Of a stretch of DNA of 10,895 nt, positions 1 to 7,038 are shown piece by piece. How positions within the stretch are numbered: the stretch's first letter is position 1; every line of letters starts with the position of its first letter. Origin of the DNA: Candidatus Falkowbacteria bacterium CG10_big_fil_rev_8_21_14_0_10_44_15. Its GTDB lineage: Bacteria > Patescibacteriota > Patescibacteriia > Patescibacteriales > XYC2-FULL-47-12. The notes under the pieces were generated by a model, which did not search any database, was not told the origin of the DNA, and worked only from the letters and a program-made list of their open reading frames with translations. The position numbers were made by a program, and so were the translations under genes. The DNA lies in assembly GCA_002773575.1 (NCBI GenBank), contig PFAT01000024.1:1-10895 (forward strand), given 5' to 3'.

Positions 1-78
1 CACTCTCTGGCCGCTACGCCGGCCAACTCTGTCTTGCTTCGCTCGCCCCCGGCTTCGCCGGGTACTCGCTACGCGAAA
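1..78. repeat. Cluster of four GC-rich mini-hairpins downstream of hsdR
   Basis: The core GCTWCGC occurs four times, starting at 13, 36, 52 and 68. Most copies lie in longer arms: CCCGGC-TTC-GCCGGG at 48-62, TCGC-TAC-GCGA at 67-76 and a GGCCG/CGGCC pair near 10-25. Read on the minus strand, the direction of the operon ending at 99, each core becomes GCG[A/T]AGC, a GNA triloop motif known for unusually stable small DNA hairpins. No T tract follows the hairpins on the minus strand, so this is not a classic terminator. It may be a REP-like repeat or the 3' end signal of the hsd transcript. I see no gene here. Confidence 0.6.
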
Positions 79-98
79 AACAAAAAAGGGAATTTTAT

Positions 99-3000
99 TT
101 ATTCGTTACCACTCCAGTCTTTGCAGAGTAAATTTGCCTGCTCCAAAACTGTTTGGGTAGCATTTCCCTGCCTGTCCGGCGGGTAGTGGTATTTTCTCAA
201 CAGCTTTTTCACATATACCCGTAACTTTGCCTGAATGCTTTCTTTGATCGTCCAGTCGATTGTCGTATTGCGACGCAACATCTCTACCAGTTCCCGGGCA
301 ATCTGCATTAAGATTTTATCTCCTAATTCTTTGACCGCACTTTCATTGACACACAGGGCATCATAAAAAGCCACTTCTTCCATGGTTAAGCCGATATCTT
401 TACCCCGGCCTTTTTCAGTCCTGATCTTTTTAGCCAAATCAACCAGTTCGGAAATTACCTGCGCCGCTTCAATAGTTCGGTTTTGGTATTTCTTGATAGT
501 TTCTTCAAGCATTTCAGCAAAAGAGCGGGATTTAACTAAATTGCTCTTCATCATGGAGACAATTTCGTTATTTAATAACCGCTTTAACATTTCAAAGGCC
601 AAGTTTTTATGCGGTAGATTTTTGACTTCGGCTAGAAACTCATCGGATAAAATGGACAGATCAGGGGTTTTAATTCCAGTGGCCGAATAAATATCGATAA
701 CTTTATCAGAAACAATCGCCCCGGAAACGATCTGTTTAATCGCTTCCTGATAGTCGTCGTCGGTCGGGCCACCACCACCTCCACCTTTACCGCCAAGACT
801 TTTCCTGATTCCGGCATTGACGGCCTGGAAAAAGGCCACCTCATCCCGGATTTTAAGTGATTCTTCGTTCGGTACAGACAGAGAAAAGGCAAAGGATAAT
901 TCGGTGACTGCCTGAATGTAACGTTTGGTGCCGTCTTCTAATCCCAAAATAAAATCCATACCAGAAGCGATTAATCTTGTCTTTTGCGCCGCCGAACCAA
1001 ACAAGTCTTTTTTATAGTCAAAACCATGAAATAACCCACAGACAATTTCGTATTTTTCCAGCATGATCCGGACCGCTTCTTCCTGCGGGATGGCCACTTT
1101 CTTGCGGTCGTTATCGGCATAATAAGCCAGTGCATCTTTGAGTTCCGGAGCAACGCCCAGATAGTCAACAATCAGGCCGCCGGGTTTATCCCCGAATACC
1201 CGATTGACCCGAGCGATTGTCTGCATCAGGCCATGGCCTTTCATTGGTTTATCAAGATACATCGTGTGAAGACAAGGTACGTCAAAACCGGTCAGCCACA
1301 TATCCCGGACAATCGCCAGCTTTAATTCGTCGTTTGAGTCTTTCATTCGGTTAGCCAAGTCGTGCCGGGCGGATTTATTTCGGATATGTTGTTGCCAATC
1401 AAGCGGATCAGCCGCCGAACCGGTCATCACCACTTTTACAAACCCCTGCTTATCGTCTCTGTTTTCCCAATCCGGCCGGAGTTTGACAATTTCCCGGTAA
1501 AGTTCGACGGCAATTCTCCGGCTCATCACCACAATCATGCCTTTGCCGGAAATAGTCGATAACCGCTCTTCGAAATGATCAACAATGTCCTTGGCAATTA
1601 AAGTAATCCGCTTTTTGGAACCGATCAGGGCTTCCAATCTGGCCCACTTACTTTTTAGCTTTTCTTTTCGTTTCACTTCCTCGCCTTCGGTTAACTCCTC
1701 AAACTCCGGATCGATTTTCGGCCGCTCATCGGCCTTCAAAGAAATTTTGGCCAACCGGGCTTCATAATAAATCGGCACGGTTGCCTTGTCTTCCACTGAC
1801 CTGCTGACGTCGTAAATGTCGATGTAATCACCGAATACCGCCCGGGTGTTTTTATCGGTCAATTCAATCGGCGTGCCGGTAAAACCGATAAACGAGGCAT
1901 TAGGTAAAGCATCGTGGATGTGCCGGGCAAAACCATCGATAAAATCATATTGGCTCCGGTGGGCTTCATCGGCAATGACTACAATATTGCTACGGTCGGA
2001 AAGCCTGGGGTAGGCCAACTGGCCGGTTTCCGGCAGGAATTTTTGGATTGTGGTAAAAACTACTCCGCCGGAAGCCACTTTCAAATACTCTTTTAACTGT
2101 TCCCGGGTATCTACCTGTTTGGGCGCTTGCCTTAATAAATGGCTGCAGCGGGAAAAAGTGCCGAATAACTGATCGTCTAGGTCGTTTCTGTCCGTCAGTA
2201 CAATTACAGTCGGATTATTCAAGGCTTGGATAATTTTACCGGAATAAAACACCATAGTCAGGCTTTTGCCCGAACCTTGGGTATGCCAAACTACGCCGCA
2301 CCGCCGGTCGCCCTTTTGACCGGTGGCCTCAATGGTTTTCTTAACCGCTTTATTAGTGGCGTGATATTGGTGGTAAGCGGCCAGTTTTTTAATTATCTTT
2401 TCGCCGTCCTTTTCAAACACAGAAAAATTAGTGACAATATCTAAAACTCTGTCTTTGGCCAAGATTCCCTTTAGTAAGACTTCAAGCTGAGGTAAGGAAT
2501 TGGGCGCGATCGTTTCGCCGTCAACTGTCCGCCAGCGGGTGAACCACTCCCAGTTGGCCGAAATAGTCCCTACCCGAGCTTCGTTACCGTCGCTAATAAT
2601 GGCCAGTTCGTTATAGGCAAAGAGTGAGGGAATGTCTTGCTTGTAAGTTTGGATTTGGTTAAAAGCGTTTTTAACCGTGGCGTTAACGTCGGCCGGGTTT
2701 TTCAGCTCGATAATTCCCAGCGGCAGACCATTAATAAAAATCAGTACATCCGGGCGGCGATTTTTGTTTTGCTCAATTACGGTAAATTGATTCACTGCTA
2801 AGAAATCATTTTTGTCTGGGTCAGTGACATCTATTAGTTTAACTTTATCTCCGGCAATCGAGCCGTCCGGCCGCTGATATTCAACGTCAATTCCGTCATG
2901 AAGCAGGGTATGAAAGGCCTGATTATTTAAAATCAGTTGCGGGCTGAAATTAGCTGATCGTAAAACTTTTTTAAACGCTTCTTCCCGGGCCGGTTCGGGA

Positions 3001-3188
3001 ATATCCGGATTTATTTGATCAATAGCTTTTTTTAATCTGCCTGCCAACACCACATCGGAATAACTATCCCGTTCCGGTTTTTCTCCGTCCGGCGCCGGAG
3101 CAATCTCCGGCCCGCCGACCACGCTATACCCCAACTCTTCAAGCCACTCGAGCGTCGCTTCTTCTAATGTTGATTCTGTGTATTTCAT
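99..3188 (-). CDS. hsdR: Type I restriction enzyme R subunit (HsdR), translocase and endonuclease
   Basis: HsdR is the ATP-driven translocase and nuclease of a type I complex. It binds the HsdM2-HsdS methyltransferase at unmethylated sites, pumps DNA and cuts at a distance. The 1029 residues are a normal length. An N-terminal PD-(D/E)xK nuclease is visible with D147 and E161-L-K163. The two-RecA motor follows: Walker A TQGSGKS (303-309), DEAH (407-410), FTGTP (436-440), TGFDVP (about 633-638) and the arginine-finger region QTIARVNRVF (656-665). A Gly-rich linker (799-807) leads into the helical C-terminal part that docks to HsdM. All key motifs are intact. The ATG overlaps the preceding stop as ATGA and has no evident ribosome binding site, so translation is probably coupled. 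Its G+C matches most of hsdM, not the adjacent upstream genes. It is the last gene of the operon. Confidence 0.97.
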   Translation of the reverse strand: MKYTESTLEEATLEWLEELGYSVVGGPEIAPAPDGEKPERDSYSDVVLAGRLKKAIDQINPDIPEPAREEAFKKVLRSANFSPQLILNNQAFHTLLHDGIDVEYQRPDGSIAGDKVKLIDVTDPDKNDFLAVNQFTVIEQNKNRRPDVLIFINGLPLGIIELKNPADVNATVKNAFNQIQTYKQDIPSLFAYNELAIISDGNEARVGTISANWEWFTRWRTVDGETIAPNSLPQLEVLLKGILAKDRVLDIVTNFSVFEKDGEKIIKKLAAYHQYHATNKAVKKTIEATGQKGDRRCGVVWHTQGSGKSLTMVFYSGKIIQALNNPTVIVLTDRNDLDDQLFGTFSRCSHLLRQAPKQVDTREQLKEYLKVASGGVVFTTIQKFLPETGQLAYPRLSDRSNIVVIADEAHRSQYDFIDGFARHIHDALPNASFIGFTGTPIELTDKNTRAVFGDYIDIYDVSRSVEDKATVPIYYEARLAKISLKADERPKIDPEFEELTEGEEVKRKEKLKSKWARLEALIGSKKRITLIAKDIVDHFEERLSTISGKGMIVVMSRRIAVELYREIVKLRPDWENRDDKQGFVKVVMTGSAADPLDWQQHIRNKSARHDLANRMKDSNDELKLAIVRDMWLTGFDVPCLHTMYLDKPMKGHGLMQTIARVNRVFGDKPGGLIVDYLGVAPELKDALAYYADNDRKKVAIPQEEAVRIMLEKYEIVCGLFHGFDYKKDLFGSAAQKTRLIASGMDFILGLEDGTKRYIQAVTELSFAFSLSVPNEESLKIRDEVAFFQAVNAGIRKSLGGKGGGGGGPTDDDYQEAIKQIVSGAIVSDKVIDIYSATGIKTPDLSILSDEFLAEVKNLPHKNLAFEMLKRLLNNEIVSMMKSNLVKSRSFAEMLEETIKKYQNRTIEAAQVISELVDLAKKIRTEKGRGKDIGLTMEEVAFYDALCVNESAVKELGDKILMQIARELVEMLRRNTTIDWTIKESIQAKLRVYVKKLLRKYHYPPDRQGNATQTVLEQANLLCKDWSGNE
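768..794 (-). repeat. Glycine-codon repeat in the hsdR linker
   Basis: Nine codons encode GGKGGGGGG, with six consecutive glycines of which several are GGT. It lies between the helicase part and the C-terminal helical part of HsdR. Repeat-number change here would alter linker length without shifting the frame. Confidence 0.7.
3173..3185. repeat. 13-bp direct repeat, copy in the hsdR start
   Basis: ATTCTGTGTATTT is identical to 3944-3956. On the minus strand it reads AAATACACAGAAT, covering codons 2-5 of hsdR (KYTE) and the next base or so. The two copies bracket the membrane-protein gene at 3185-3922. Confidence 0.75.
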
Positions 3189-3922
3189 TTAATTAAACCA
3201 GTAAATTTTAAATATCTTATACCTTTTTCACTAACTTTTATTACTGAACCATTTTCCTCAATCAGGCCGTTAGTTAATAAAGCGTTAAAAATAGCTAGTC
3301 TTTCAGAGAATTTATCGATTATTGTAGTCGGAACAAAAATATTAAGTTTATAATAATCACGATCATAAGAACCACTGTTATATAAACTCAGTAAAGCCCA
3401 TCTCGTATTTGGAACCAAATAACTATTTATATACTTAAATTCAAAAAATTCTGATCTCTCCACAAGTTGAAGAGCCAACTGTCTCAAGCTTTCAGCCAGT
3501 TGTTTTAATGAAGTGTTTTTTTTCTGTAAATCTTCAACGCTCTTAGCAATATTTTGGACATCTTCTTTTGAAAACTTAGCTTCTTTTTTCGTCTTTCCTA
3601 TTGTTGTTGACTCGTTTGGTAGTAAATTTTTTTCTTCTTGAGTACGAGCTTCAAAGTCTTTGTACTTAATCCATAAGTGCCTAATTAAGTAGTCAATAGC
3701 AGAACGAAATTTACAGGAAAAAGTGGCAAATATTATTAATACAACTGATGGCCATCCTAGTAAAATTTTAAGATATTTCGTGATGATTGAGTTGTATTCT
3801 ATTTTCCAAAACTTAAGAAAATTCCAACCAAATTTATTTACAATAACTGCTCCAATTATCATTCCTATAAAAAAGTTCATCGGTTTTAAATTTAATTTTA
3901 GCCACTCAATTATTTTTTTCAT
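3185..3922 (-). CDS. Membrane-anchored coiled-coil protein with a winged-helix-like C-terminus, function unknown
   Basis: I do not recognise this 245-residue protein. The N-terminus has two hydrophobic segments (about 16-29 and 53-70). A charged stretch (85-125) follows, then a heptad-rich probable coiled coil (about 120-157). A soluble domain of about 80 residues ends in a pattern resembling a winged helix (about 172-240, with LLTNGLIEENGSVIKVSEKG). The start at 3922 is supported by AGGAAG eight bases upstream (3931-3936 on the plus strand). The stop overlaps the hsdR ATG as ATGA. It lies 36 bp after the PIN gene, and that gap contains an hsdR-like false start, so this gene looks inserted between PIN and hsdR. 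It is AT-rich like the PIN and hsdS genes. It could be a membrane sensor or effector of the island, or unrelated cargo. The sequence alone does not decide. Confidence 0.8.
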   Translation of the reverse strand: MKKIIEWLKLNLKPMNFFIGMIIGAVIVNKFGWNFLKFWKIEYNSIITKYLKILLGWPSVVLIIFATFSCKFRSAIDYLIRHLWIKYKDFEARTQEEKNLLPNESTTIGKTKKEAKFSKEDVQNIAKSVEDLQKKNTSLKQLAESLRQLALQLVERSEFFEFKYINSYLVPNTRWALLSLYNSGSYDRDYYKLNIFVPTTIIDKFSERLAIFNALLTNGLIEENGSVIKVSEKGIRYLKFTGLIK

Positions 3923-3926
3923 AAAA

Positions 3927-3962
3927 TCAACTTCCTATTATTAATTCTGTGTATTTAGTCAT
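3927..3962 (-). pseudogene. Vestigial hsdR start: 11-codon frame MTKYTELIIGS
   Basis: An ATG at 3962 overlaps the PIN stop as ATGA, the same coupling used elsewhere in this operon. It opens a frame reading MTKYTELIIGS before TGA at 3927-3929. The real hsdR begins MKYTESTLEE. The two share 13 identical bases, and the similarity continues imperfectly for about ten more. The simplest reading is that hsdR once started here, directly after PIN. The membrane gene was then inserted and hsdR kept, or regained, its start downstream. The fragment also contains the ribosome binding site of the membrane gene. Chance cannot be fully excluded for so short a stretch, but position, frame and coupling all agree. 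Confidence 0.6.
3944..3956. repeat. 13-bp direct repeat, copy upstream of the membrane gene
   Basis: Exact second copy of 3173-3185. It lies inside the vestigial hsdR start between the PIN gene and the membrane gene, and encodes KYTE in the matching frame. Confidence 0.75.
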
Positions 3963-4981
3963 GCTGTTTTAAAATAATTTTCAAAATTTTGTTTTATATT
4001 TTCAGGAATTATTTGCTTTTTTGCCTTGTATAATGTTTCAAAAAAATCTTTTACATCAGGATCGTCTGATATTGTGTAGATTTGATCGTTTGCTGATGCG
4101 GCCTGAATTAGACTTTGAATTTCTTCATTAGAAAAATATTTGGAGTAATCTTTGATTTTTTCTATATATGCATGCGTTGAAGCAAATGACGCTGTGCTTT
4201 TAAAATTGCTAATATAGTCAGGAAAATTAAAATCAGTGTATCCCAATACTTCTCTAGATAAAAAATCAATCTCAATAAAATAAGTTTTTTCACCAGACAC
4301 AGATTTTATTACCCAATTTTCTTCTATATTTAACCAGATGTCTTCAATATTTTTAGCTTTAATTTCTTCACCCATTTCTTCTTTAAGACGGCTAAGAAAA
4401 TAATTATCCTTGAAATAATCAATGTTATATTTTTCAAACTCATCATAATCTCTTACAATTTTTAACTTAGGGTATTGTTGAAGTGCTAACTTTAAACGAT
4501 CATCTTTTGTAACAACAAAGATCATTTCATTCTTGCTTTTATTTAAAAATTCAAGAATCGTAAAGTAAATGTAGGCATCTTTAAAACCTCTGTCAGAATT
4601 CACATCGAATGGCGGTAAATTTTTTAAGCAAAGGTTTCTAATCTCTTCAAAAACTTGTTCTTTATTTTTTGTTAGTAAAATTATTTTATATGGTATTTGT
4701 TCCTTCTTTTTTAGTTCTGAAATCCATTCCTCAATGTTAAATTTTTCTACCTCTTCATTATTTAAGTTTAATAAATGGCGAAACGGATTAGACAAAAATG
4801 AATCTCTTTTAGTTATTAAATGTTTAATTTTTTGACACTTAATTTCTTCAATTACCAAATCAGGAATAATAATATCCGCAACTTTCAAAAATCGTTCAAT
4901 TTCTGATCTTCCTCCTAAAAAATCTAAAGTTGATTCAGCATTCCTTACTGAGTTAGTGTCAAATATCACATTGTATTTCAT
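3959..4981 (-). CDS. PIN-domain protein (DUF4935-like), predicted RNase
   Basis: PIN domains are metal-dependent RNases with a cluster of acidic residues. The first 190 residues fit one: FDTNS with D8 and N10 at the start, PDLVIEEI with E45/E46, GFKDAY with D135, and VTKDDRL with D160/D161. This order and spacing match the large PIN proteins grouped as DUF4935. The remaining 150 residues (about 190-340) form a mixed charged region that I cannot assign. At 340 residues it is much longer than VapC toxins, and no antitoxin gene adjoins it. The start at 4981 overlaps the hsdS stop (ATGA), so its translation is tied to the specificity subunit. It is AT-rich like its neighbours. Inference: a defence effector or backup RNase expressed with the restriction system. 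RNase activity is predicted from motifs only. Confidence 0.82.
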   Translation of the reverse strand: MKYNVIFDTNSVRNAESTLDFLGGRSEIERFLKVADIIIPDLVIEEIKCQKIKHLITKRDSFLSNPFRHLLNLNNEEVEKFNIEEWISELKKKEQIPYKIILLTKNKEQVFEEIRNLCLKNLPPFDVNSDRGFKDAYIYFTILEFLNKSKNEMIFVVTKDDRLKLALQQYPKLKIVRDYDEFEKYNIDYFKDNYFLSRLKEEMGEEIKAKNIEDIWLNIEENWVIKSVSGEKTYFIEIDFLSREVLGYTDFNFPDYISNFKSTASFASTHAYIEKIKDYSKYFSNEEIQSLIQAASANDQIYTISDDPDVKDFFETLYKAKKQIIPENIKQNFENYFKTA

Positions 4982-6282
4982 ATTCTCAATTTTCCACTCA
5001 TTAATCTTGGTAAAAGAGAATCTTTAATTAGCGAAAGATTGCTAATTTGTTTTGTGTTTTGAGTGATCTTATTCCATATTGATTCAAGAATAAGTTTTGA
5101 ATTCTCAATAATTCTTTTTGTTGGTAACACAATTTTCGTTTCTTCAATTACTCCCTTGCTTATATTTTGTTGTGCTGCACCAACTGCGATCGAGTTAAAG
5201 TAATTTCTTAAATTTAATAACCAATAATAAACATGTAGATACGAAGAATATTTTGTTTTTACTACTAACCCAGTACAAGCTTGATTTGTGGTGGCTTCAT
5301 GTTTTAAAATCCCCAGGCGACCAACTGTTGGAGCAGCATAAATTGCTATTACAATAGAATTTACTGGTAAAAGTTTTGCAGAAGATTTCTGTAATCCTAG
5401 TTTCGATATTTTTTCTTCGCTATCGAATATAACTCCATCATTTAATTCACCTGTTTTAATCCATAAAATATCTTTATTTTCCCAATAATTATTTATTTGT
5501 CGTGATGGTGTTCCTCCATTAGTGATTGAACAAATTTCTTTTAGTGTTTTTACTCCCCATCCTTCTGGTATTTTCCCTAATTCCGAATCTACCATTTTGC
5601 CGCCGCAGGATTTGTATGGCTTTCCATTTTCATTTGGAAATTCAAAATCCACAAACCAGCTTTTAAAAAGTGTTTTTCCGATTTCTTCTAGAGTTTTATT
5701 CATTTTCAGATTTAATTCAATTTTATTGTCGAGAGAAGAAAAAATTGAGACAATATTTTGTTGTTCATCTATTTTTGGAAATACTACTAAAAGTTTTCTA
5801 ATTGTTTCTTGATTTATTGCTGGTTGAGCACTTGCAGAGCTTCCATTCTTTAAAAAATTTTGAGCGTATTCATTGATAAGCCAATAGTATAAAAATTCGG
5901 AATTAATATTTTCTTTGCTTTTTAATAAAGCAACATTGGGATTGATTGTTGCCTTTCCAATATCAAAATCGACAATAGCAACATCTCCTATTGAATTTCC
6001 AGTTTTTGTAATAATAATATCTCCTTGTTTTACAATAATTTCAGGGGATTCTAAATATTTCTCTTCAGATAAATAAGTTGGTTTTGATAAATCTATTTTA
6101 TTATTTACAATTTGAGTACCTCCTAAAACTAGAGAACCGCTATCCCTAAGATCATTTATCGTGTATCCTCTCCATCCAATTCTTCCTTTAACCTCAACAA
6201 CTTCACCTAGCGATTTTACTTTCCAATCTTCAGGAATTTCGCCAATTTCTGTTTGTTTAAATTTGGTTGAATTTAAATTCAT
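4978..6282 (-). CDS. hsdS: Type I restriction-modification specificity subunit (HsdS)
   Basis: HsdS chooses the bipartite DNA target for both methylation and cleavage, and bridges two HsdM subunits. The 434 residues show the usual two-fold layout. Target recognition domain 1 (about 8-175) begins TEIGEIPEDWKVKSLGEVV. A central conserved helix follows (about 185-212, LDNKIELNLKMNKTLEEIG). Domain 2 (about 233-390) begins SELGKIPEGWGVKTLKEIC, clearly the same motif, and a distal helix ends in LIKDSLLPRLMSGKLRI (about 398-434). Both domains are complete and differ from each other, so the target should be an asymmetric split site. The sequence cannot tell which one. It starts one base after the HEPN gene and has no clear ribosome binding site. 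G+C is near 30%, far from hsdM and hsdR, as expected if the specificity gene was exchanged. Confidence 0.95.
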   Translation of the reverse strand: MNLNSTKFKQTEIGEIPEDWKVKSLGEVVEVKGRIGWRGYTINDLRDSGSLVLGGTQIVNNKIDLSKPTYLSEEKYLESPEIIVKQGDIIITKTGNSIGDVAIVDFDIGKATINPNVALLKSKENINSEFLYYWLINEYAQNFLKNGSSASAQPAINQETIRKLLVVFPKIDEQQNIVSIFSSLDNKIELNLKMNKTLEEIGKTLFKSWFVDFEFPNENGKPYKSCGGKMVDSELGKIPEGWGVKTLKEICSITNGGTPSRQINNYWENKDILWIKTGELNDGVIFDSEEKISKLGLQKSSAKLLPVNSIVIAIYAAPTVGRLGILKHEATTNQACTGLVVKTKYSSYLHVYYWLLNLRNYFNSIAVGAAQQNISKGVIEETKIVLPTKRIIENSKLILESIWNKITQNTKQISNLSLIKDSLLPRLMSGKLRI

Positions 6283-6283
6283 T

Positions 6284-7036
6284 TTATTTTCTATCGATTA
6301 AATCGTAAGCTAAACTGGCTAATACAATGTAGTGAATTGCTAAATTTTTCTCTAAATTTCGCGCCGGAGTATGAGCTTTTTCATTTCGCAAAAACTGAAT
6401 CGCCATATGTAAAAATTTAACACCCTCAAAAAAATCTTCTTCAGCTGTCCCAATTGGTTGTCTTCCAAATATCTTGTTGTAATTTTCTTTATTAAAAGCT
6501 TCCGTGGCTTTTTCTTTTCCAGTAACGTTTTTTAGCTTTTCCCTGACAATTTTATAGGCTTCTTCAACAGCGTTATAATAATGACCATCGTTTAATAAAC
6601 TTTGAACGTGATCGAAAATTTCATCTTGCAATGTAATATTAATATTTCCGTTTTCAAAAGTAGCTTCAGTTGTAATATCTTTAGTACTTTTAACTCCGTT
6701 TAACAGTTTTTTTGCGATTTGCTTACCTATTTCTATTCTTTCATTAGGAAAATCATTTTTAATTATGCAATCTAATAATATTTGGGTTTCGATGTATTCA
6801 ATTAACTTTAAAATGCTTTTGCCAACGGTTTTATTTTCTTCTTTTATCCAAAATCCCCTCATAAGATTTGCTTTTGAGCAGCTCGCGTATCTGTATTTTT
6901 CGTCATATATATCTATGCTTAAATCGTCTCTAAAAAATTCTTTGAATGTTCTGTTGTCAAAATTTAACACATAACCGCTACCCATTTGAAATAACTTTTC
7001 AAGTATTTGTTTATCTGTTGTGGTGAGACTTGCCAT
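6284..7036 (-). CDS. Abortive-infection-like HEPN protein (TIGR02391/Abi C-terminal type)
   Basis: This 250-residue protein has two parts. The N-terminal half (about 5-85, with GYVLNFDNRTFKEFF and SKANLMRGFW) resembles the N-terminal domains of AbiJ-type and other abortive-infection proteins. The C-terminal half (about 135-250) is helical and carries RNEKAH at 217-222. This fits the R-N-x3-H (Rx4H) active-site motif of HEPN ribonucleases, set within FLHMAIQFLRNEKAH as in the TIGR02391 (Ymh) family. HEPN proteins of this kind are linked to phage defence and often cleave RNA. The gene sits between hsdM and hsdS, two bases after the hsdM stop and one base before the hsdS start, so it is made from the same message. 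It is AT-rich like hsdS. Family names are from memory of motifs, and RNase activity is inferred. Confidence 0.78.
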   Translation of the reverse strand: MASLTTTDKQILEKLFQMGSGYVLNFDNRTFKEFFRDDLSIDIYDEKYRYASCSKANLMRGFWIKEENKTVGKSILKLIEYIETQILLDCIIKNDFPNERIEIGKQIAKKLLNGVKSTKDITTEATFENGNINITLQDEIFDHVQSLLNDGHYYNAVEEAYKIVREKLKNVTGKEKATEAFNKENYNKIFGRQPIGTAEEDFFEGVKFLHMAIQFLRNEKAHTPARNLEKNLAIHYIVLASLAYDLIDRK

Positions 7037-7038
7037 AC

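Noticed and set aside
1..186. Plus-strand open frame from the left edge to about 186
   Set aside because: It runs through the hairpin cluster and antisense to the hsdR 3' end. Its composition follows the repeats, and no family or ribosome site is visible.
382..690. Plus-strand frame of 102 codons antisense to hsdR
   Set aside because: A shadow of a conserved gene: no ribosome site, no domain, and hsdR is intact on the other strand.
3516..3523. Run of eight T (A8 on the coding strand) in the coiled-coil gene as a slippery or phase-variable tract
   Set aside because: The A-AAA-AAC pattern is present, but the -1 frame stops within a few codons, no stimulatory structure is evident, and such runs are expected in AT-rich DNA.
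3959..4981. Toxin-antitoxin pair of VapBC type
   Set aside because: The PIN protein is 340 residues and no small DNA-binding antitoxin gene adjoins it; its neighbours are hsdS and the membrane gene.
4978..6282. Phase-variable or inverting hsdS
   Set aside because: There is a single full-length hsdS, no silent partial copies or recombinase in the window, and no tandem repeat in the central helix. The two domain starts are only the normal internal homology.
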